Shown here: one piece after another, positions 46,350 through 57,689 of the stretch
Layout of the letters: the number at the start of each line of letters is the position of its first letter
How positions within the stretch are numbered: position 1 is the first letter of the stretch
Assembly: GCA_948567375.1 (NCBI GenBank)
Contig: OX419756.1
Coordinates: 72,616,333 to 72,680,332, forward strand
Source: Lunularia cruciata
Lineage: Eukaryota > Streptophyta > Marchantiopsida > Lunulariales > Lunulariaceae
DNA: 64,000 nucleotides
Direction of reading: 5' to 3'
Notes under the pieces: model-generated
What the model saw: only the letters and a program-made list of their open reading frames with translations
What the model was told of the DNA's origin: nothing
Databases searched by the model: none
Made by a program: the position numbers and the translations under genes

Positions 46350-46490
46350 CTCGGATATCTTAGGTGTGATAGGACAGATTTTTCATACCGATATTATTGG
46401 GCCCTAGTATTATTTTACCTTTTTTGTCTCTCTTTTGACGGGACCTTCCCCTCTTTCATGTGTTCTATGTGGTTACCTTTTTCTCATTTG
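46350..46490 (+). repeat. LINE 3'-end fragment
   Basis: CTCGGATATCTTAGG, TCATACCGATATTATTGGG, ACCTTTTTTGTCTCTC and CATGTGTTCTATGTGG are the last blocks of the LINE copies at 12358-13990 and 44054-45040. Only the final 140 bp are present. Confidence 0.6.
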
Positions 46491-47960
46491 AGAGATGCAA
46501 GCAACTTGGAAAGTTTGCGTTCGTTCCTAACTGACAACGAAATATAGAAATATAGAATCTAATGAACAAGCCTGAAATAGCCTTACTTACTAGAAAGAAC
46601 TCGCGAATGGAATGACTCTCCTCCTCTTTCCCCAGGAAATAGAAGAATAGAGTAATAGCCCTTGGATCAAACAGGAACCTGATGATAGGCTCAACACAGC
46701 AGCTCAAGATATTTTCCCAGCACCTTAGATATTTTGCCCTATTTATATTTACGTCTTCCAATCTTTCCGTCTCCTTGGTCGTTCTCCTTCGTGGCCGGTG
46801 GCCGTCCCACGACCAAGTAGCTCAGCTCGTCACAGAGTTTTACTACAACCGTACGGCTACGACTGTAGTGGAAATAACAATATCTTTCCCCTTCTTCTCA
46901 TGATCCCCGACCTGCAGAAGTACACTGGCGAAACCCTGCACTGCAGAATATCGATAAAGTTGCGCCATTACTCTTATTATTTTAATCGCAGGGGATAGGA
47001 GCCGCGCTGGCTGGCTATGGTAGTATGGTGGGTGATCATTCCGCTTCACGAGTAGGATTGACGGTAATTGGCCTGCAGCAGGTGAGGTTATTTGCCGGTT
47101 TCATCTTCTCGGCGAGGCAGAACTGTGAGAGGCCCGATTCACATTTTCTACTGTAGTGGTACAGCAGAGAAATCCCGTAGAAATTCTAGAATTGTTCAGA
47201 GAATACCAAGGACGAGTAATGGAGTTCTTTAAACGTGATTTATTCCCCGATTCGTTACCAGTCGAAAGGAATCCCCATGGTCCGCTGGGAAACTTTTCAC
47301 ATTGACAGCTATGGGTTTTGTGGTCCTGCGGCAGACTTCTTCTATACCATGAAGATTGCCGTCCTGTCTCGCCGACGAAACAGGCAATAGTCTCTTCTTC
47401 TCACATTTGACTCTTCCTACTGGAACTGGCGTCACTTCCTCGACCGTCGTCCCGCGTTCGGATCTAAACAGATGCCTGAACCTGGGAACCAACACCCCAT
47501 CCTTCCCGTCAAATCAGATCCGTAAGGTAATATGCTCCGGTCGGACAACATTATCTTACGGATCGGAGGTGACCGCCGAGTCCAAACTCATACCGTATTT
47601 AGGATATATAAAATCTCCCTGATTTAGAGTTACCCGACAAGATGCAAAGGACATTCGCACAACCGCAGAGCGCGTAAAAGGAAACGACCGAACAAAAGCA
47701 AGCCACTTGTGGCCGAGTGGGATCCACCTGAGCGAGGCAGCAAATTCACGGCCTGCCCATCCGTGAAGTTTCCAGATAAAGACTTGACAGTTCTATATTT
47801 GGCATCTCGACTCAAAGGTACGCAAGTTGGCCAAAGGACTCAACAATACTGTCTGCAGGCTTGACGTGGCACCAATCCTACGTGGCAACCATTTGTCGAA
47901 CATAGTTCTATGAAGATTTCTCATACAGACTCAGTCGGGGTTTAAACTTCTAAAACTTCT
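46491..47960. other. Intergenic sequence with one stem-loop
   Basis: No protein gene is supported; the frames are short and show no motif. A stem-loop lies at 47517-47564: 15-base arms GATCCGTAAGGTAAT / ATTATCTTACGGATC with one mismatch and an 18-base loop. Otherwise nothing recognisable. Confidence 0.35.
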
Positions 47961-49050
47961 TAAACTCTCTATGGGGGTTATAGAGCGATGGACATCGCAT
48001 TTGATACATTTGTCAAGAAGTGCGCAAGAGCTTATCATGTTAGGCGTCAGGGGTATCACTCTCCCTCTCCTACTTTATAGTATATTTTAGACAGCATGTG
48101 TCCATTGCTCTACAGAGTGCAGTGATTGGTGCAATCCATATGAGAGCAATCACATTAGGTGATGTTTTTTCGGATGCTCTAGTTGTGTGTAGACATATGA
48201 CTTGCATAGCTTGGATATCTTAGGTGCAGTAGTGCAGATTTCTCATATAGACTTTATTGGGGCTTAGCCCCATGTTACCTTTTTTTCTCTCCCTTGTATG
48301 GCTTGATGAGGTCTTCCCATCCTTCGTTTTTCCTACGTGGTCGCCTTTTCCCCTCTATGGGGGTTTAAACCCCATTTTACCTTTTTTGTCTCTCCCATGT
48401 ATGGCTCGATGGAGTCTTCTCGTCCTTCATTTTTCCTACACGGTTGCCTTCTTCCCTTGTTCTCTAAAGGGGATTGATATCTCTGCACCCATTTAATATA
48501 TCGAATATGAGGTTCTGCCTCGACTCTACCCTTGATGCAAATTTGAAGGGAATACTCATCCTTTGGATGGGGCAGCAAGCAGAGCAGCAACGAGCAGAGC
48601 AGTAGCATGCAAGGTTTCCAAGTATAGAGCCATGCAGCAAGATCACTCTTTGTTCCTCTAGCCTTGGATTTATATGGAGCAATAGACACAACATTCAATA
48701 TATTTATCAAGGAACGCGTGAGAATTTATCATATTAGATACCAAGGATACCACTCTCACTCTCATACTTTGTACCATACTTTAAACAGCATATGTCCATT
48801 GCTCTATAGAGAGCTCTCCTATGGATTACACCATAGGAGAGCAATCACTCTAGGTGATGCTTCTTCAAATACTCCAATATTTTGTAGACCATACGACTTA
48901 TCTATATGCTCAGATATCTTAGGTGCGGTAGTGCAAATTTCTCAATCTATATTATTGTAGCCTAGTTTCATTTCACCTTAGTGTCTCTCCCTTGTACGGC
49001 TTGATGGAGTCTTCCCATTCTTCTTGTGTTCTATGTGATTGCACTTTTCC
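47961..49050 (+). repeat. Tandem LINE 3' ends
   Basis: Three pieces of the LINE 3' region follow one another on the plus strand: 47961-48352 (from the LYGVMD-equivalent block to the tail), 48353-48470 (tail only, starting at a repeated CTATGGGGGTTTAAACCCC) and about 48520-49050 (from the KVSKYR-equivalent block to the tail). All are truncated at the 5' side and all end near the same terminal words (GTCTCTCCC, then ATGGCT-GATGG, then the CTATGTG-type end). Confidence 0.6.
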
Positions 49051-50940
49051 CCTTAATGTATCTCTACATTTCTCACTAATAACTACAGAGTTCTAAATTA
49101 GTTCCACGTCCTTCTTACATTTGGTTATGGATTCTTGAGTGTCTTATGGAAAGAGGTATCTAGCTCAAGGCAAGCATAGGAGCTCAAGCAAGGGCTGCAT
49201 TCAAAGCTCAAAGGAGGTATTTTGGAACTTGTTTACTTGGTAAATCACAACTCCCTCCACCCTACATTACATACATGCTCTTAGGAAGATTTGTTATTTT
49301 AGTTGGATGAAGACCCTGAGGGTTTGCCTCTCAAAACCCCTTTTAGCTCCTTAAAGCATTTTCAATCTTGCCAAAGATTTCAAGAGCTTAAAGCTCAATT
49401 TGAAACTTGTTCTTCTTGATCTATTGAGGTGCGTTTGCAAGAAGGTGAATATTGACCCGATGAGTCATACTGATTTATAGATAACGTTTTACATCTTATT
49501 ATACCAACTCAATTTGATTTAGTTTTCCATGGAGAACTAGATTTAAGCTTGTTTTGGATTTGCAATAGCACTTTAAGCTAGGCAATCATTTCCATGATTG
49601 GACTCAAACACAACCTATAGTTAGCAAGATTTCCAAGCAAAACATAGTAAATATAACAAGGGCTTGCAAATTATATGATTGTTGGTCTGGCTTATTTGCC
49701 ATGAACTAAAACAACAAAACAAGTCAAGAAGTTTTCCCAATAATATCAACTTTGTATTAGTTGTAAATTTCAAAATGTTTAATTATTTTTTCTACTCATG
49801 ACCATCTAATAATCACTTACCTACAAAGAATTATGACAAACTAAATGATTTGAGATATTGAATCAAACTAAATGATTTTTTTTCTTTTATATACTTATTA
49901 TTGGCACTATTCATCACAATTCTAGTATCTATTGAGATATATTTGATGATAAGCTATTTTGATATTTTGCTAAATTAGGGAGAGATAGGGAAATCAAGAA
50001 AAAGTAGTTGAATTGTGTGATAATTTAGAACTCTTCCAATTGGAGTGAGACTCATAATTATTAGCAAGATGTGTGGAAATATAGTAAATGAGTGGACATA
50101 TCAATTCTCATTCTAAGTGCTCACAATTAATTCATAAAATACTCTCTAAGAAGGAGAGATCAAAGAAAAGATATTTTGGATTTTTGGAGGGCTTACTAGC
50201 ATATAGCTTTTGAGCAAATAGTGGATTCTATTTGTTTTTCAATTTCAGTTCCATTGGTACCTAGATTGAAAGTTATGGAGAATTGGAGTTGAAGTAGAAG
50301 AACAACATACAAGAGTACAGGGAGGTATTTCTTGATCTCCATGTTGCAATAACCAGTATCAGTTTAACAAAAGCTCTTGATAATTTCAAATGAGTGTTAA
50401 TAAAGTGAATTTTCCAAGAAGTAATGATACAAAATTCCCTCACTATTTTTGAAGCCATTATGTGTGCTTAGAAATAGCAGGAGTGCTTGGAAGAGATGAA
50501 GGGATCATCCTAACTCAACACTATTGGGCTGAAACCCAACACCACACTTTGGTGGACCAATTCTTATGGAATTGTGCAACATTCAATTTCAAGACCAAGG
50601 AGCATGAATGCTCTAAGGAGAACGTGGACGGGTCAAAGAAAAGAGTGATGGACTCCCATGAGGAGAAGGTGCTTGAGTAGAACAATGACATTGTTACAAT
50701 TACGGCCAACTTTGGCACATTGCTATCAATTGTCATGTTCATCTTCCTCAAGGCCTTGGCCTCAATACATGCAACCTTTGAACAACATGAGAGACAAATT
50801 GAAGAGGAGGATCTTGAAATCACATTAGAAAATGAAGATCACTAGTAAATGTACCTTGCGGCCTTACTAACTCGATAGGGAAGAGTAAAAGTGGGAAGAC
50901 AAAGAGGACAAGTACGCAAAGGTTGATGAAGACAAATGCA
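49051..50940. other. AT-rich region, possibly the 5' part of element E
   Basis: No gene could be named. On the plus strand 50462-50845 encodes two adjoining segments in one frame, separated by a TAG: HYWAETQHHTLVDQFLWNCA and, after the stop, ITANFGTLLSIVMFIFLKALA with an acidic end (QIEEEDLEITLENEDH). They look like a captured gene piece or a decayed gag, but I do not recognise them. The rest is low-complexity AT-rich sequence. Confidence 0.3.
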
Positions 50941-50978
50941 TAACTAATTATTGTAATGAAGTCCTAGAAGGCAATCAA

Positions 50979-51290
50979 GTGAGAGTATTAATAGACCTTG
51001 GAGCAATAAAGAATCTCTTGTCTTCTTCTATTGCAATAAAATTAGGGATGGAACTAGAGAAGGATGAGAATGAAAAAGTAGAGTTACCTAATGGCCAGAT
51101 AGAGAGGATTGAGTCATTATCTAGGAAGGTAGCACTCACTATAGGACAATATTGTGAAGAAATTGAGTGGCGAGTGATACGGTTAGCTTGTTATACTATG
51201 ATCTTAGGCATTTTTTGGATGCAACACTACAACTTCATGGTCGACTGGAAAAACAAAGTAGTGAGAACTAGCCAATGGAAGATCATTTAA
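50979..51290 (+). pseudogene. Element E aspartic protease
   Basis: The active-site region reads VLIDLGAIKNLLSSSIAIKLGM, corresponding to the L-I-D-S-G-A-T-x-N-F-I-S motif of retroelement proteases, with D-L-G in place of D-S-G. The later ILGIFWMQHYN is the I-L-G-x-x-W-L-x-x-x-N block. It is a 104-codon relic and the first part of element E. Confidence 0.7.
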
Positions 51291-51630
51291 GTTAAAGAAA
51301 GACCACAAAGGCAAGAATTGTCTCTCTATGTCATAGGGGCAATAGATATTGATAAGATAGATGTTTCATGGGTGTGGTATTCCATGGATAGGAGAACCCT
51401 CAAGAGAAATACAAGAGAACAAACACAAAGTTTCACACTCAATACTTTGATGCTTCAAAGGAGCTATAACAATATGGAGTTTAGCAACAAAGTTAGTTAG
51501 GGCTAACAAAGTAGCAAATAGGAAAAATTAGCCTAAAATATTCCATAAGTATCTAGGAAGCTTCCCAACTAACTTAGCTTGCACCTCAAGTAGATATCTT
51601 CTAGAAGGAAGCTTCTAGAAGCTTCCAACT

Positions 51631-52204
51631 AGTTTAGCTTGCACATCAAGTAAGCAACTTCTAAAAGGAAGCTTCTTGAGAAGCTTCCTGGTTAACTTGG
51701 CTTACACTCCAAGAAAGTGGTTCAAGGAAACTTCATATGAAGCTTCTCAAGGCCTTGTATGCTCCCTATAAATACTAAAGTTGAAGCTCATGCTAGGCAT
51801 TTGGAGTTTCCCTCATTCAAGTGTCTCAATGTGATCTTCCATTCTCCTCTTTCTCTCCTTGATCTTTGATCTTTTACATTGGCATCAGAGTAGGAATAAG
51901 ATGGATGGAATGTATTTAGTTTAGCTTGCACATCAAGTAAGCAACTTCTAAAAGGAAGCTTCTTGAGAAGCTTCTTGGTTAACTTGGCTTACACTCCAAG
52001 AAAGTGGTTCAAGGAAACTTCTTGTGAAGCTTCTCAAGGCCTTGTATGCTCCCTATAAATACTAAAGCTGAAGCTCATGCTAGGCATTTGGAGTTTCCCT
52101 CATTCAAGTGTCCCAATGTGATCTTCCATTCTCCTCTTTCTCTCCTTGATCTTGGATCTTTTACATTGGCATTAGAGTAGGAATAAGATGGATGGAATGT
52201 ATTG
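51631..52204 (+). repeat. 287-bp tandem duplication of LTR end, primer site and leader (element D)
   Basis: 51631-51917 and 51918-52204 are direct tandem copies (both begin AGTTTAGCTTGCACATCAAG). The unit covers the second half of the 5' LTR with its TATA box, the primer-binding-site relic and the first about 38 bases of the leader. The copies differ at only about eight positions, far fewer than D differs from its relatives, so duplication is later than insertion. Confidence 0.8.
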
Positions 52205-53367
52205 ACCACCAAATCCATTTCCACCAAACCATTGGGATTTTTCCGTCCAAGTACTACCCACTCATTGTTTCACATAGTTCATCATCTCACACTTTGGGTA
52301 AGATTTTTTTGAATACAATCACCTTGTTTGAGGAACCCTTGGTACTTCAAGTTGTAACTTATGGAGAACAATGGACATGTTGCATCTATATATTAATAAA
52401 TTAGATAGATTCCATATGGTGTGATAGAGTAATAACCATGGCGGCAATGCCCAAGGTTATCATTGCTATGTGTAACAAATCAAAACACCTTACTCAATTG
52501 TTGGATGAACGAGATCATCAACAATAAGAGCACATAGAGAGAGTACTAGTTTGAGAAGGACAAGACCAAATCTGATTTCAAAAACCCAATGTTTTTGAAG
52601 ACAAGAATCTCAAGGATGCAATGGAGAATTTTGTGTTTGATAGTGAATGTTATTTTGAAGCTACCAACCCTCAAGATGAACCAAAACAGATTCTCTTGGC
52701 TTCTAGTAAATTAGATGGAGTAGCAAAGCTATGGTGGCAATTCCGAGTGGAGCTAGTTGAATGGCAAAATGTTGCACCAATCTTAACAAGTGAAAAATTT
52801 AAGAGTGCAATAGTTGGTTGATTCTAAGCTATAAATGACACACAAGGTGCATGAGATAGGCTAATAGAGTTGAAACAGGTTGACTCTGTAAGAAGTTACA
52901 TCATGCAATTCTAGAACACCAACATGCAAATTCTAGATATAGCGGAAGGTGAAGCTCTGGATCAATTTTTGAGGGGCTTGAAGTCATAAACCAAATTAGA
53001 GGTAACTATGTGAGAACCACAACATTTGGAGGAAATCATGTCGTTGGCTGAACACTTTGATTCCTTAATTGCAACAACTTGGTCTTGATCTCAACCTCCA
53101 CAAAACCTACCAATACACTACACATAGGTGGAGGAGCCAACACCAATGGAGATTAATGTCATTTAATGGAGACCACTTGGCACTAAAGATCAAGAAAAAC
53201 TACAACAAAATGGTTGTTGTTTCTATTGTCACCAAATTGGAATGTATTGTTGAATGTCTGCTCAAGAATGGGCAACCTTGGCAAGTTGCCTAGATGGAGT
53301 TTGTGGAGTAGAATGATCAAGGAAATGAGGAATCCCAATAGGATATTTTGAGCTACCTATTGGGAAC

Positions 53368-53715
53368 TTGATTAGTTCTAATGTGATCAAAGGCTTAACC
53401 TATGCAAGTTTGCTTCACTTGCAAGGTATGATATCTGATTATGGTTGTAGAATTTTGGTTGATAGGGGAAGTTCAAAACATTTCTTGTCCATACAATTAG
53501 CAAAGGAATTACCTATTCCTATCAAGCTATTAATTGGAAGTAGATTGATGATGGCGGATGGTAGAAAGGTTTTTGCATTTCATACCTTACATCCTATTAC
53601 CTTCAAGATTAGGAAAGAGTATTTGGAGTGTATGAGGTTTGTAGCAGCAGCTCTATATTATGATATCATTCTAGGTCTACCTTGGGTTGAATATCATAAG
53701 GTTCAATTTGATTAG
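53368..53715 (+). pseudogene. Element D protease
   Basis: 115 codons homologous to the protease of elements C and F: ILVDRGSSKHFLS (D-R-G at the active-site triplet), [17 protein letters not shown] and IILGLPWVEYHKVQFD. The changed triplet and the following stop show that it is dead. Three peptide-repeat units follow at about 53805-54000. Confidence 0.75.
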
Positions 53716-54239
53716 AACCGACAACAAATTCAATTATAACATCAAGGTAGTAATTTTTGACTAGGTTTTTTGGCACCTCTTAGTAAGAAACTTAAGAATA
53801 GTCCATCCCAAGATGGGAATTTTGTTGGGAAGGCAGTCATAGAGCAAGCCTTGAATTGAGATGAGTCCCAAGATGGGAAGTTTGTGAGGAAAGCAACCAT
53901 AGAGCAAGCCTTAAAGGGAGATGAATCCTTAGATGGGAAGTTTGTCAGTGAAGCAACTATAGAGCAAGCTTTGGAGGAAGATAAGTCTATTTTTATAGTG
54001 TGAATCAAGTAGACTTCACAAGGAGACTCTCAGGAGGATCAAGAGGCTCATCAAGCAATGGTTGATCAAAGAGTTTAAGAGTTTGCGGATGTGTTTCTAG
54101 ATGATCTGCCAAAGGGATTACCTTCTTATTGTGGTATGCTATTTAAGATTGAGTTATTGCCAAGGAGTATTCTAGTAAGTAGGCCAATCTATTGGCCCTC
54201 ACCAAAGGAGTTAGAGGAGTTGTTAAAAACACTTACAGA

Positions 54240-55256
54240 GTTGTTGGAGAAGGATTTCATATGATATAGTACATCTCCTTGGGAAGCACCAGTACTATAC
54301 GTTCCAAAGAAGGATGGAGGACTTTGTTTCTATATTGATTACCATGGGCTCAATAAACAAATGTTAAAGAATACATATCCCTTGCCTCAAATTAATGGCT
54401 TGATTGATCAGTTGAGTAGATCACAATACTTCTCCAAGTTGGATCTTTGCAACGGCTATTGGAAAATCTCCATTGATAAAGAGGATGTGCAAAAGACAAC
54501 CTTTTGTACAAGGTATGGGTATTTTGAATGGAAAGTTCTACCCTTTTGGCTCACTAATGCTCCAATAGTCTTCATAGATCAGATACATTGGGTGTTGGAT
54601 GGACTACAAGATTAGTACGTGGTGTTGTTCTTGGAAGATATTTTAATCTACAGCAAGATGGAGGCAGAACATGTAAATCATATTCAGGAATTCCTAAGGC
54701 AACTAAGTCAATGGAAGTTTTATTGCAAGAGGTCAAAGTGTGTCTTTTGGCAAAAGGAAGTCACCTTCTTAGGTCACAAGATCTCATCAAAAGGGATCAA
54801 GATGGAAGAGGGGGAAATCAATGCCATTACAGATTAGCCTACTCCAAAGGATCCATAGAGGTGCAAGCATTTAATGAATTGGCAAGTTTTTACCAATGGT
54901 TCATCAACTATTATACACACGTGGCAACACCATTGACCGACATCTTGGAAAAAAACTCAAGCTTTTAATGGACCACCAAGCATGAAGAATCATTCTAGAA
55001 GCTGAAACATATGGTGTCTTCAAGACCCATTCTTCAACCATATGATCCTCAACTACCTTGTGTGGTTGACTTTGATGCTTCTAACTTTACCATTGGAGTT
55101 GTGTTGCAGCAAGAATTCCCGTATAGGTTACATCTCATTGCCTTTGTGTCTAACCAATTAAACACCACAGAAAAGAACTACTCTACACAAGATCAAGAAC
55201 AACTAGCAATAGTATATGCCACCAAGGTATGGAGGCATTATCTCTTGGGAAAATAG
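54240..55256 (+). pseudogene. Element D reverse transcriptase and RNase H
   Basis: 54361-54615 contains YPLPQINGLIDQLS, FSKLDLCNGYWKI and FWLTNAPIVFID; the catalytic box is FLEDILIYSK (54630-54660), where the first Asp of the D-D pair has become Glu. RNase H ([12 protein letters not shown], 55060-55110) runs to 55256. Internal stops at 54616, 54838 and about 54967 break the frame. Confidence 0.8.
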
Positions 55257-55424
55257 GTGATCAGGCAAACCGATCATAAATCTTTGTTGCAAATATTACA
55301 TTTGGAACATATGAAGAGTTGAAATCATTGATGGGAAGAGCAAATCCAATTGTTTGACATCAAATTGGAGTACAAACTAGGTTGGTTCCATGTTATCCTT
55401 GATGCCTTATCATGATGATCTAAT

Positions 55425-56700
55425 TTGAAGTCTCTTCCTCTGATCATGGCAGCCATTACAATGGTGTCAATGGACTCCAAGGTCCAAAACAACTGTATGT
55501 CATCTCTACAACAAGATCCTTTCTTTCAAATGATACATGGTCATCTTGCAACATATGACAAGGATTACAACACCTTTTCCTTCAAGGAAAGCATTTTATT
55601 CCATGAGGACCGGATATATGTTCCAACCAAGGATGATTGCCGACTCGTGTATCTCCAAGAAGCCCATGACTTACCAATTGTGGGTCACATGGGGGTAGAC
55701 AAGACCTTGGGTACTCTTTAACACCAATAGTGGTGGCCCAACATGACATAAGATGTTTGTGAGTTTGTCCAATCCTATGAGAGCTACCAACACAACAAGG
55801 CCCACAACCAAAAACCAAGTGGATTCCTTCAACCACTCCTCATTCCATCTACTCAATGGGAACACATGAGCTTGGATCTCATCACATCCTTACCCAAGAT
55901 AAAGCAAGGTCACACAACAATTGTGCTGTTTGTGGATAAGCTTAGTAAGCAAATCCATTTGGCACCAACCTTTGATACCGTGGATACTCCAAAATTATCA
56001 CAGATCTACTTTGATAATGTCTTCAAGCATCATTGGATACCACATGTTACTCATCTCCGACCATGATCCTTGATTCCTTGGAAAGTTTTGGCAAGCACTC
56101 TTCCAAATACTCAGCACCAAGCTTGCTTTGTCCATAGCCTATCAACCTCAAATTGATGGACAAATTGAACATGAAAATCACACCTTGGAGGATATGCTTT
56201 TTTGCCTTTGTCAAAATTCACCATACCATTATACAGACCACCATTGTCATGATCTCACCTTTCAAGTTGGTGATAAGATCATGCTCTCATCTAATAACCT
56301 CCCCCTCTCACTTGATACCCAAGTTTGTAAATTTGCCGTTAATTTGATAGGACCCTTTGATGTCACCCAAATCATCTCCCCTATTGTTTATTAACTTGCC
56401 TTGCCTTGTCATATGTGCATCCACCCTTTCTTTTATGTTTCCAAGTTGAAACCTTTTGTTCCTAACCCATCTTCTTTTTTGTCTCAAGTCCAACCTCCTC
56501 ATCTTCATGTCCCTATCAATGATCATGAGGAGTACAAAGTTGATTGTATCCTTGCACATCACCATATTCAACAAGGATATTGACAACATATAGAGTACAA
56601 GGTCCTTTGGAAAGGGTATTCCTTCATGATGTCACATGGAAATCTCTTTCTCATCTCCAAAATGCACACATTGCCATCTAGGAGTTTGAAGCTTCAATGG
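55425..56700 (+). pseudogene. Element D integrase and chromodomain
   Basis: Blocks in order: AHDLPIVGHMGVDKTLGTL (zinc-finger histidines), SLDLITSLPKIKQ (first catalytic Asp), QPQIDGQIEHENHTLED (keeps the catalytic Glu), NLIGPFDVTQI and YVSKLKPFV. A segment between about 56225 and 56235 is shortened relative to C and F. Traces of the chromodomain follow at 56530-56690. Many stops. Confidence 0.75.
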
Positions 56701-57689
56701 CAACGAAGATGTCACCAACTAGCGGTGGAGGAATATGTAACAATATGGAGTTTAGTGACAAAGTTGGTTAAGGCTAACAAAGTAACAAATAGGAAAATTT
56801 AGCCTAGAATATTCCAAATGTATCTAGGAAGCTTCCCAAGAAGCTTCCCAGCTAGCTTAGCTTGTACTCCAAGTAGGTAGCTTCTAGAAGCTTCCAACTA
56901 GTTTAGCTTGCACATCTAGTAAGAAAATTCTAAAATGAAGCTTCTTGAGAAGCTTTCCAATTAACTTGGCTTACATTCCAAGAAAGCAACTCAAGGAAGC
57001 TCCTTGAGAAGCTTCTCAAGGCCTTGTATGCTCCATATAAATACAAAAGCCAAAGCTCATGCTAGGCATTTGGAGTTTCCCTCATTCAAGTATCCCAATG
57101 TGATCTTCCATTCTCCTATTTCTCTCCTCAGTCTTGGATCTTTTATAAAAGCACCTTGTCTTTATTATATAACAAAGAGGATCCACTCAAAGGAAGCTCC
57201 ATCCTTGGTGACATTAGAAACATAGGTTGGTGATATGTTTGTGAGCTCCACCCTTAGATTAGTTACTTGGATGGGTGACATGTCAGTCCTTGTCCTATTT
57301 GGTTGGTCAAACAAGTTTGTACAAAGGGAATATTTAGGGAATCTTCCTATATGAGGTTTAGAATCACATGGGTGAGGTACCATTAGAAAGCTCTTGATGA
57401 GAAAAAATATTAAAGGGAGAAGGTCAGCCTTTATTTCTATATGGAGGGAATTTTTCTATTCTCAAGGCATAATTCATCTATTTAGGCCTCCAAAGTTAGC
57501 TCTAAAGTTTGTAGGATGTTTTTGGGTCTTGCCCTACTATTGGAAGTACTCTTTTGGTAACACTTCTATCTTCTTATCTACTTAGTCCATCATATATAGC
57601 ATCATTCCAAATATTACCAAGCTAATTTCTACCTCTAAATAATATATCTAGCTATTGGTATTACAATGGGTCTAATAAGAGAAGTCCAA

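Larger units (their letters stand above)
51465..57147 (+). mobile_element. Element D: full-length but heavily decayed Ty3/gypsy chromovirus
   Basis: It has the same structure as element C. 5' LTR 51465-51878 (first base pair changed: TATAACAATATGG), primer-binding-site relic at 51880, gag from ATG 52438 with the FVFDSECYFEATN block, protease, peptide-repeat linker, RT, RNase H, integrase, chromodomain (about 56530-56690), polypurine tract, and 3' LTR 56736-57147. The target duplication is GGAGC (51460-51464) / AAAGC (57148-57152), three of five bases conserved. Stops occur in every domain, many as TGA/TAG/TAA where element C or F has CGA/CAA/CAG. It is older than C and F. Confidence 0.9.
51373..57665 (+). 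repeat. Solo LTR in element E, split by element D
   Basis: 51373-51464 (starting TGTGGTATTCC) and 57153-57665 (ending GGTATTACA) together equal the solo LTR family at 43306-44053. The flanks are ATGGG on both sides (51368-51372, 57666-57670), a perfect 5-bp target duplication. Element D and its own target duplication lie between the two pieces. Confidence 0.8.
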
